This document shows positions 50,464 through 56,523 of a stretch of DNA of 56,523 nt, one piece after another (the first letter of the stretch is position 1; each line of letters begins with the position of its first letter). The notes beneath the pieces were generated by a model. The model was not told where the DNA came from. It ran no database searches and saw nothing but the letters and a program-made list of their open reading frames with translations. Where the stretch lies: NCBI GenBank assembly GCA_035548175.1, contig DASZTO010000041.1:1-56523 (forward strand). Reading direction: 5' to 3'. A program made the position numbers and the translations under genes. This DNA comes from CALCHA01 sp035548175 (GTDB lineage: Bacteria; Planctomycetota; Phycisphaerae; WQYP01).

Positions 50464-50982
50464 ATGGAAAAAAAGCTCTCCCACCTCACCCCCTCCGGCG
50501 ACGCCGCCATGGTCGACGTCTCCGCCAAATCCCCCACCACCCGCCGCGCCCTCGCCGAAGGCTTCCTCCTCATGCAGCCCGCCACCCGCGAAGCCCTCCG
50601 CACCCACTCCGGACCCAAAGGCGAAGCCCTCTCCGTCGCCCGCATCGCCGGCATACTCGCCGCCAAAAAAACCGCCGACCTCATCCCCCTCTGCCACCCC
50701 CTCCCCCTCGACCACGTCTCCGTCGACTTCGACCTCGACGCGCCTCTCAACTCAGGACTCAGGACTCAGGACTCAGGACTCGTCCCCGTTCGCATCCTCG
50801 CCTCCGCCGCCATCACCGCCAAAACCGGCATCGAAATGGAAGCCCTCACCGCCGTCGCACTCGCCGCCCTCACCCTCATCGACATGCTCAAAGCCATCGA
50901 TCCCGCCATGATCATCACCGGCATCCGCCTCCTCGAAAAAACCGGCGGCAAATCCGACTACCACGCCCCCGACGCTTATTGA
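50464..50982 (+). CDS. moaC: Cyclic pyranopterin monophosphate synthase MoaC, with a repeat-coded insertion
   Basis: 172 residues. MoaC forms cyclic pyranopterin monophosphate in molybdenum cofactor synthesis. Family motifs: LTPSGDAAMVDVSAKSPTTRRA, KKTADLIPLCHPL, TGIEMEALTAVALAALTLIDMLKAID. Residues 96-106 (NSGLRTQDSGL) lie in the middle of a conserved region and are encoded by four GGACTCA repeats, an in-frame insertion. It falls between LCHPL and the EMEALTAV helix, probably in a loop, so the enzyme could still work. No other moa gene is adjacent. The stop lies five bases before a CACGGAG repeat array. Confidence 0.9.
   Translation: MEKKLSHLTPSGDAAMVDVSAKSPTTRRALAEGFLLMQPATREALRTHSGPKGEALSVARIAGILAAKKTADLIPLCHPLPLDHVSVDFDLDAPLNSGLRTQDSGLVPVRILASAAITAKTGIEMEALTAVALAALTLIDMLKAIDPAMIITGIRLLEKTGGKSDYHAPDAY
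50749..50782 (+). repeat. GGACTCA tandem repeat inside moaC
   Basis: The 7-bp unit GGACTCA occurs four times in a row, preceded by CTCAACTCA and ending GGACTCG. It encodes NSGLRTQDSGL, absent from typical MoaC. Confidence 0.85.
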
Positions 50983-51345
50983 AACCACGGAGCTCACGGA
51001 GAACACGGAGAACTTCCAATAGCGGCGCTATAACCGTGGTGGGGGGGAACAACTCCGTGCCCTCCGTGCCCTTCTATGAAATTCCGCGTCCAGTCAAGCT
51101 TTTTTTTCGCATTGGATCGGCCCATTCTTCTATCCGAGCTCGGCACGCGGCCTGCCCATGTGGATGATCCGATGATCGAAGAGCAGCTGCCCCATCTCTG
51201 TGCGAAGCCGGGATGGCCCATGACACGGTCGAGCGCGCCGCCTCTCTGATCTTAAAGCCTCTCCTGCGAAATACTCAGCTTTCCTTGGACCTCCTGCCTC
51301 CTCAATAAGCCCGCCTGCTGCAACCCGCGCTCGCCGGCGCGCCGC
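50983..51345. other. Gene-free region between moaC and the IS110 transposase
   Basis: 363 bp. Its first 90 bp are the CACGGAG repeat cluster. The rest, to the transposase stop, shows no promoter, terminator or protein-like frame; the outer boundary of the IS110 element probably lies here but cannot be placed. Confidence 0.4.
50986..51068. repeat. CACGGAG / CTCCGTG inverted repeat cluster downstream of moaC
   Basis: CACGGAG occurs at 50986, 50995 and 51004 (9-bp spacing) and in inverse as CTCCGTG at 51053 and 51062 (again 9-bp spacing). The two blocks face each other around a 40-bp loop, so a large imperfect hairpin could form. Confidence 0.75.
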
Positions 51346-52374
51346 TCACTTTTGGACATCACCTGCCTGTTCCGCCGGAGCAACCATCCGATGATGCAGC
51401 GACCGCACCCAGCGATTCGCCACCGCCGCTATCACCACGCACTTGGCCTTGCCCTTTGACCGCAGCTTCGCCGCCAAAGCCTTCCACCTGGCATGCGTCC
51501 GCACCAGCCGCTGCGCCGCCTGAATCAGCACCGCCCGCAGCCCCTTGCAGCATCCATTGATCAACCCGCCATCCGCCTGCCGATTCCCGCTCGAAGTGTT
51601 CCTGGGCGAGAGCCCGCAGTACCGCGCCAACTGCTTTCCATTCCGGAACCTGTCAAACCGCCCCACCTGTCCCAACAGCCACCACGCCGTCACCTCCCCA
51701 ATGCCTTCGATCTTCCGCAGCCGGCCAATCACCTCGTTGCCCTCCGTCGCTTCCCGCAACTTCTCCTCCGCTTGATCCACCCACTGGCCAATCACCTCGA
51801 TCTGCTCGAACATCTGACCGATTACCCACCGCACCGATTCGCTCAGACTTTGGTGCGCTTTGATCCTGTCCACCCACCGCCTGCTCCACCGCCCCGCATC
51901 TTCAACCTTCACCCGCTGCTCCCGCAGACACGCCCCCACACGCAGCTTCAAATCCCGCCTTTGATTCACCAGCCGCTGACGATGATTCACCAGTTGCCGG
52001 ATGTCCCGAATCGCCTGGGGCGCCAGCCATACCCGCGGCAAATACCCCACACGCGTTAAATCCGCCAGCAGCCGGGCATCACTGTAATCGGTCTTGTCCG
52101 GCGACCCTTTGAGCTTGGCCACATACCCCGCATGCGCCAGCTCCACCCGCCACGAACCCGCCGCCGCCAGTTCCTCCGCCAGGTCCGCCGCGCCGCAACA
52201 CGCCTCCATGGCAATCGCCCCCACCTCCCCCGCCGCCTTGAGCATCGAGACCACCGCCCCGAGCTCATTGACGCACGCACGGTTGACCCGCACCTTGGCC
52301 GACGGATCCATCACGCACACCTGAATCGAATCCTGATGGTAGTCCAGTCCCGCATACATCGTTACACTCGCCAT
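51346..52374 (-). CDS. IS110-family transposase (DEDD, serine type)
   Basis: 342 residues. The N-terminal RuvC-like domain has YAGLDYHQDSIQVCVMD (D11), AIAMEACCGA (E57) and SPDKTDYSDARLLADL (D96 and D99), the DEDD metal set. A coiled-coil linker (about 125-225) leads to the Tnp_20 domain: GIGEVTAWWLLGQVG, CGLSPRNTSSGNRQADGG with the conserved Ser, and LRAVLIQAAQRLV. It ends with RWVRSLHHRMVAPAEQAGDVQK. IS110 elements integrate with a bridge RNA made from a non-coding end. AGGAG precedes ATG 52374. The frame is intact; element ends were not resolved. Confidence 0.92.
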   Translation of the reverse strand: MASVTMYAGLDYHQDSIQVCVMDPSAKVRVNRACVNELGAVVSMLKAAGEVGAIAMEACCGAADLAEELAAAGSWRVELAHAGYVAKLKGSPDKTDYSDARLLADLTRVGYLPRVWLAPQAIRDIRQLVNHRQRLVNQRRDLKLRVGACLREQRVKVEDAGRWSRRWVDRIKAHQSLSESVRWVIGQMFEQIEVIGQWVDQAEEKLREATEGNEVIGRLRKIEGIGEVTAWWLLGQVGRFDRFRNGKQLARYCGLSPRNTSSGNRQADGGLINGCCKGLRAVLIQAAQRLVRTHARWKALAAKLRSKGKAKCVVIAAVANRWVRSLHHRMVAPAEQAGDVQK

Positions 52375-52500
52375 TGCCGGTTGCTCCTGGTAAGACGCTC
52401 GAATAACACCTAACACGTGCTGGGCTATTATCCCGCGCAACCGGCTTCCATTTGCTCCTAAGGGAAAGAGGACCCTCGGGCAGGGAGCGTCTCGCCCTAT

Positions 52501-52511
52501 GGGGGGGGGGG
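52501..52511 (+). repeat. G11 homopolymer upstream of the IS110 transposase
   Basis: Eleven consecutive G followed by AAAAAC, in the gap between the transposase (minus) and the next plus-strand gene. It might lie near the element's end. Confidence 0.7.
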
Positions 52512-52584
52512 AAAAACGCCGTCGCCGGCTTTCATCCCCATCTCCGTGGTGAAAATCGTCCCGTCGCGCCCGCGAGGACACCCG

Positions 52585-54336
52585 ATGTCGACCCCCGCCC
52601 CGCCAACCCCCCTCCGCCTCGACGTCCCCCCGCTCCGCTCCGGCCCCATGCTCTTCATCCTCCCACTCTTCGGCCTCACCTTCACCGCCCTCGGCTGGGG
52701 ACTCCTCATCGCCGCCCTCCGCGCAGCCATCCCCCCCAACGCCCTCCTCGTGTATCTCCTGTTCGCCATCCCTTTCTCCATCATCGGCCCCATTTTCCTC
52801 GTCTGCACTGCCGCCATGCTCCTCCGCCGCCACACCCTCGCCGCCGATCCCACCGGCATCACCATCACCTCTCACCTCCTGGGCTTCTCCCGCACCCGCC
52901 GCTTCGACACCCCCGCCCTCCGCGACATCGTCCTGCTCGTCCACCCCGGCTCCACCGACGGCGCCTCCAGCGCCGATATCCTCGCCTCCCTCGACACAGG
53001 CGAGCGAATCCTCCTCATCCGACGCTACGGCGCACAAGCCACCACCCGCCTCGCCAACGCCCTTCGCGCCGCCCTCTTCCCCGACCACCCGCACGCCTCC
53101 GAATTCCCCCTCGACGCCCCAACCCCTCCACCCGGCGGCTACCTCACCGCCCGCATCGCCGGCGACACCCTCCACCTCCGCCTCGCCTCCGAACCCGCCA
53201 GCCAGGTCGGCACAGATCTGCTCCCCAATGCACGATTCGCCATCATTTTCCCGCCATTTTTCTGCCTGATCGTCATCGCCATCGTTCTCCAGCACGGCGT
53301 TGACCTCACCGCTTTCCTGTACATCGCCCTTGCCCTCTTCATCACCGCCTCCCTCACGATCACCAGCGCCGCCACTATCCGCCGGACCCGCCGCTCCGCC
53401 GGACAGCAAGCCGACATCGCCTGCACCCCCACCACACTCTCCATCGATCTCACCGGCCCAGCGCCCGCCCACTTCGCCTGGCACGTCGCCAACATCCGCT
53501 CCGTCCTCGTCGCCCCCTCCTGGAGCAGGATCAGCAACCACCCCATCTTTGAACTTCAGATCGCCAGCGACGGCGCCGCCGACCCCACCTCCCTCTTCAC
53601 CGGCCGCGACGAAGATGACCTCGAATGGCTCGCCATCACCCTCTGCACCACCCTGGGTCTGCCCACCCCCGCCTCCCGCCGCGCCGCCCTCCTGCAAAAC
53701 CCCGCACTCACCACCCAAACCTCGGCACTCAGCACTCAGAACTCAGGACTTCTCCCCGCCATCGACGCCGCCATCAAAAACTCCCGCGTCCGACGCCTCC
53801 CCACCGCCACCGGCCTCCGCCTCCAACTCCACAACGCCACCTCCCTTCGCGATTTCTTCGCCGATCTCCTCGGCAGCATCTCCATCGGCAACTTCCGCAT
53901 CGCCACCGCCCGCGGCTCCGATCCCTTCACCGATTTCGCCTTCGCCCTCATCTGCATCCTGCTCCCCATCTTCATTCTCCGCTCCGACCTCACCCTCCAA
54001 AATATCCTCGGCAGCACGCTCTTCATCCTCGTCGCCATCTTCCTCCTCTCTCGCGCCTACGCCCAGGCCACCGCCAGCGCCACCTTCGACCTCACCCCCG
54101 ACACCCTCCACATCCACTCCAAAACGCTCCGCTCTCACCACGCCGACCTCCCAGCCTCCCACATCCTCGCCGTCCGCGCCACCTCCGAACGCTCCGAAAT
54201 CCACCTCACCCTCGACCTCCACGCCGCCGCCCCCTACACCTGCTGCCACAACTTCCCCCCCGCCGACCTCCACGCCCTCGCCCACGCCCTCACCCTCGCC
54301 CTCGGCCTCCAAGCACCGCCCCCAGGTAGCCACTGA
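52585..54336 (+). CDS. Membrane protein with repeated TM-pair plus PH-like modules
   Basis: 583 residues. The order is TM pair (about 22-75), beta-rich segment (about 76-205), second TM pair (about 210-255), second beta-rich segment (to about 355), a Thr/Ser linker, and a third module with a TM pair (about 445-490) and beta tail. The first 180 residues are closely related to the downstream protein (54391-55293), including PLRLDVPPLR, FSRTRRFDTPALRD and EALRAALFP-like motifs. The linker TQTSALSTQNSGL is encoded by 7-bp repeats. Family and function are unknown. The start at ATG 52585 has GAGGAC upstream. Confidence 0.65.
   Translation: MSTPAPPTPLRLDVPPLRSGPMLFILPLFGLTFTALGWGLLIAALRAAIPPNALLVYLLFAIPFSIIGPIFLVCTAAMLLRRHTLAADPTGITITSHLLGFSRTRRFDTPALRDIVLLVHPGSTDGASSADILASLDTGERILLIRRYGAQATTRLANALRAALFPDHPHASEFPLDAPTPPPGGYLTARIAGDTLHLRLASEPASQVGTDLLPNARFAIIFPPFFCLIVIAIVLQHGVDLTAFLYIALALFITASLTITSAATIRRTRRSAGQQADIACTPTTLSIDLTGPAPAHFAWHVANIRSVLVAPSWSRISNHPIFELQIASDGAADPTSLFTGRDEDDLEWLAITLCTTLGLPTPASRRAALLQNPALTTQTSALSTQNSGLLPAIDAAIKNSRVRRLPTATGLRLQLHNATSLRDFFADLLGSISIGNFRIATARGSDPFTDFAFALICILLPIFILRSDLTLQNILGSTLFILVAIFLLSRAYAQATASATFDLTPDTLHIHSKTLRSHHADLPASHILAVRATSERSEIHLTLDLHAAAPYTCCHNFPPADLHALAHALTLALGLQAPPPGSH
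53725..53750 (+). repeat. GCACTCA/GAACTCA/GGACT tandem repeat inside a membrane protein gene
   Basis: Four near-copies of a 7-bp unit (GCACTCA, GCACTCA, GAACTCA, GGACTTC) encode SALSTQNSGL in the linker between modules. The unit is the one in moaC. Confidence 0.75.
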
Positions 54337-54390
54337 AACGGCCCCCCATTTTCCTGCTACACTCCCCGCATCACGTCCCCGAGCCTGCCT

Positions 54391-55293
54391 ATGCCCACAA
54401 TCCCGCCAACACCCCTACGCCTCGATTTACCCCCGCTTCGCCTCAACCCCATGGTCCTCCTCCTCACCCTCGTCACCCTCATCTTCGGCGGCTTCGGTTT
54501 CACCATGCTCATCGCCGCCGCCATCGCCGCTTTCCAAGGCCACCCGCCCGCCATTGTCTTCTTCCTCTTCCCCCTTCCCTTCGCAATCATCGCGCTCTGC
54601 GCCCTCTATTCCCTCCTGAATCTCACCCTCCGCTCCTACGCCTTCACCGCCGATCCCTCCGGTCTCACCCTCACCTCCCATTTCCTCGGCACGTCCCGCA
54701 CCCAACGCTTCGACACCCCCGCCCTCCGCGACCTCACCCTCCTGATCGCCCCGGGCGCAACCGACGGCCTCGCACGCGCCCAGTTCTTCATCACCTCCAG
54801 CGACGGCCGCCACACCCAAATCTTCCACCGCTACGGCGCACAAAAATCCGGCGAAATCTACGAAGCCCTCCGCGCCGCGCTCTTTCCCCCCAATCTCCTC
54901 CCGCCCGATTTCCCCCAACCTCCCCCCGGCTCCTTCACCTGCCAGATCGACCAACACCACACCCACATCTACTGCCGCGCCACCCCCGACGACTTCGACA
55001 AAACCACCCGCACTGATCAGCAGGCTGACATCACCTTCGACGGCCAAACCCTCACCATCACCACCCTCCCCTCCGGCGCCCACCACATCCTCCCGCGCTC
55101 CGCCATCCAATCCATCTCCGTGATCCGCGCCCCCGCATCTCCAATATCCCACGACCCACCCCCGCAACAACTCCAAATCCTCACCCCCACCGCTCCCATC
55201 ACTCTCCTCCCCGGCCGCACCCCCGCTGACCTCCAATGGCTCGCCACCGCCCTCACCCTCGCCCTCGGCCTCACCGCCCCTCCAACACCCTGA
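54391..55293 (+). CDS. Two-TM membrane protein, paralogue of the upstream protein
   Basis: 300 residues. It matches the first module of the 583-residue protein: PLRLDLPPLRLNPMVLL, a TM pair (about 22-78), ADPSGLTLTSHFLGTSRTQRFDTPALRDLTLL, FHRYGAQKSGEIYEALRAALFPP, and a C-terminal beta-rich half ending LGLTAPPTP. The two genes are 54 bp apart in the same direction, so they arose by tandem duplication. The shared beta segment resembles PH-like membrane protein domains, but this is weak. Confidence 0.65.
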   Translation: MPTIPPTPLRLDLPPLRLNPMVLLLTLVTLIFGGFGFTMLIAAAIAAFQGHPPAIVFFLFPLPFAIIALCALYSLLNLTLRSYAFTADPSGLTLTSHFLGTSRTQRFDTPALRDLTLLIAPGATDGLARAQFFITSSDGRHTQIFHRYGAQKSGEIYEALRAALFPPNLLPPDFPQPPPGSFTCQIDQHHTHIYCRATPDDFDKTTRTDQQADITFDGQTLTITTLPSGAHHILPRSAIQSISVIRAPASPISHDPPPQQLQILTPTAPITLLPGRTPADLQWLATALTLALGLTAPPTP

Positions 55294-55381
55294 CCCACCT
55301 TCACCCCCGCTTCATCCCCGCCCCGTACCCTCCCCGCACCGCACACCTCCGTGCGGCACTTTTGTTCACCAAGGAGCCCTC

Positions 55382-55708
55382 ATGCGCCACATCGCCCCCC
55401 TCATCGCCCTTTCCCTCCTCCTCCCCCTCGCCGCCTGCACCGCCACTCACCGCGACGAGGACAACGAGGCCGACGAAATCAAAGTCCCCATCGACCAGGT
55501 CCCGCCCGCCGTCCGCGCCGCCCTCCAGCAGCAGGCCCCCGGCGCCGCCATCACCAGCGTCGACAAAGAATCCGAAGGCGGCAAAACCATCTACGAGGCC
55601 GACGCCATGATCGCCGGCCAAAATTACGAAATAAAAGTCGCCGACGACGGCACCCTCGTCAGCAAAAAAGTCGACAACGAAGACGACGAAAAATCCGAGA
55701 AAAAATAA
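55382..55708 (+). CDS. PepSY-like small lipoprotein
   Basis: 108 residues. A signal peptide with lipobox (LPLAAC) is followed by an acidic segment and a PepSY-like domain (about 35-92): IDQVPPAVRAALQQQAPGAAITSV, KTIYEADAMIAGQNYEIKVADDGTLVS. The tail is very acidic and Lys-rich (DNEDDEKSEKK). PepSY-type domains often inhibit proteases or bind cell-wall partners. AAGGAG precedes the ATG. A hairpin terminator lies at 55738-55767. Confidence 0.75.
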   Translation: MRHIAPLIALSLLLPLAACTATHRDEDNEADEIKVPIDQVPPAVRAALQQQAPGAAITSVDKESEGGKTIYEADAMIAGQNYEIKVADDGTLVSKKVDNEDDEKSEKK

Positions 55709-55737
55709 CCCCGCATCCCCTCCCGCACGTACATCAC

Positions 55738-55767
55738 GCCGGCGAGAGACCCAAAACTCTCGCCGGC
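55738..55767 (+). terminator. Hairpin terminator after the PepSY-like gene
   Basis: GCCGGCGAGAG (55738-55748) pairs perfectly with CTCTCGCCGGC (55757-55767) around an 8-nt loop, 30 bp after the stop. No T run follows, so it may be only partly effective. Confidence 0.65.
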
Positions 55768-55900
55768 TCGCCTCTCAACATACGCGCCCACAGGCCGCCC
55801 CTCCCGCCACCGCCTCACCATACACCTCCACCCTCACCCTCGCCCTCCCAGCCGCCAAATGAACAATGAATAATCCACTGAATAGTCCCCTCCCCACCCC

Positions 55901-56338
55901 TCACACCCGAAACATCCGCTCCATCGACGTCTGCCCCGCCACCCGCGTCTCCCCCTCCACCTTCTCCAGTCGCACCGCCCCCACCCCCGACAGCCGCTCG
56001 ATCTCCTCCGCCAGCGCCACCGAATGCGTTGTCAGCCAGATCTGCGACGCCTCCCCCGCCTTCACAATCATCTTCGCCAGCGCCCCGATCAACGCCGGAT
56101 GCATGCTCGTCTCCGGCTCGTTCAACGCCATCAACCCCGGCGGACGCGGAGACGTCAACGCCGTCAGCAAACACAAATACTGCAGCGTCCCGTCCGACAG
56201 CTCCCGCGCGCTAAACCACCTCTGAAACGGCGGCGTCTGCATCACCACCACAAGCCTGCCCCCCTCCCCCGCCACCCGCACCGCCGATCCCGGAAATGCC
56301 TCCGCCACCGCCCCCGTGAACGCATCCCACGTCCCCAC
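55901..56338 (-). pseudogene. 3' part of an AAA_21-type ATPase, 5' end disrupted
   Basis: The frame encodes the C-terminal half of a RecF/AAA_21-like ATPase: ELSDGTLQYLCLL (signature), LMALNEPETSMHPALIG (Walker B and D-loop) and IWLTTHSVALAEEI (switch His). The part with Walker A is missing. Upstream of 56338 the frame continues protein-like for about 20 codons (PHDGRDLAAAIETIREVG), then becomes Arg/Pro-rich and hits TGA near 56506 without a proper start. A different minus-strand frame ends at about 56408. Either a frameshift, an insertion or a truncation broke the gene. The start at 56338 (GTG) is only nominal. Confidence 0.6.
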
Positions 56339-56415
56339 TTCCCGAATCGTCTCGATCGCCGCCGCAAGGTCCCGCCCGTCATGGGGTGCATGTCCGTACT
56401 TGCAGTCTAAGCGGC

Positions 56416-56429
56416 GGCTGAATTCAGCC
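56416..56429. repeat. 14-bp perfect palindrome GGCTGAATTCAGCC
   Basis: It extends to a near-perfect longer stem (CGGCGGCTGAATTCAGCCGgCCG). It lies exactly where the ATPase frame loses protein-like character, so it may mark the edge of an inserted segment. Confidence 0.6.
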
Positions 56430-56523
56430 GGCCGCCGCCGACGGCGTGGCGGTGGGGACGGGGGAGATTCCAGTATTTTTCCGCGCGGCCGTCATCGCAG
56501 AGATACGCGGCGCGAATCTGCTG

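Noticed and set aside
52375..53718. 448-codon N-terminal extension of the IS110 transposase frame
   Set aside because: It is antisense to the next plus-strand gene and low in complexity; the IS110 domain starts right at ATG 52374 with a ribosome site.

Overview
The window is high-GC bacterial chromosome that is mostly housekeeping, regulatory and envelope genes, with two insertion sequences. It suggests a planctomycete, possibly of the Phycisphaerae group. The pointers are a TPR protein carrying two RNA-polymerase alpha C-terminal domains, many secreted proteins of unknown function, loosely packed genes, and short 7-bp tandem repeats scattered between and inside genes. This placement is inference; no rRNA gene is present and I recognised no tRNA.

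Layout. 1-5.6 kb: an ISAs1-family element that cuts a small gene behind the ribE-pdxA pair, then a family 2 glycosyltransferase and the TPR/alpha-CTD protein. 5.6-15.1 kb: secreted and membrane proteins (a GT39-like transferase, a coiled-coil lipoprotein), a two-gene ATPase plus TOPRIM-like module, a hybrid PAS/GAF histidine kinase and a methyltransferase. 15.3-22.8 kb: a secreted repeat protein with a decayed copy beside it, a GT87-like membrane protein, a 50-residue basic protein, a YajO-like reductase and a YmdB-type phosphoesterase. 22.8-23.5 kb: a lower-GC gene-free region with two DnaA-box-like sites and a minus-strand terminator. 23.5-31.6 kb: RluD-type pseudouridine synthase, TsaB, a YcfL/LpoB-like pair, AccD behind a structured leader, and a U32 peptidase carrying inserted repeats. 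31.7-41.1 kb: MalY-type lyase, an STN-like protein, PdxJ, a palindromic element, Cu/Zn SOD, LeuB, a stand-alone LigD-type 3'-phosphoesterase, a four-S1-domain protein, a phosphotransferase and an XRE regulator. 41.2-56.5 kb: alpha-L-rhamnosidase, ADP-forming acyl-CoA synthetase, a FixL-like sensor kinase with a degenerate second kinase and a NarL-type regulator, MoaC, an IS110 transposase, two related membrane proteins, a PepSY-like lipoprotein and a broken AAA ATPase at the edge.

Links between genes. PdxA and PdxJ are successive enzymes of the DXP-dependent vitamin B6 route, and the YajO-like enzyme may supply DXP. The 47-50.4 kb cluster looks like one two-component circuit in which the second kinase may have lost ATP binding. 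The 10-11.8 kb ATPase/TOPRIM-like pair has the architecture of anti-phage modules. The most distinctive sequence features are repeats inserted in frame into protein genes (moaC, the U32 peptidase gene, a membrane-protein gene), a nested palindromic element between pdxJ and sodC, and two terminator-bearing leaders (before accD and before the ymdB-like gene) that could be regulatory RNAs.
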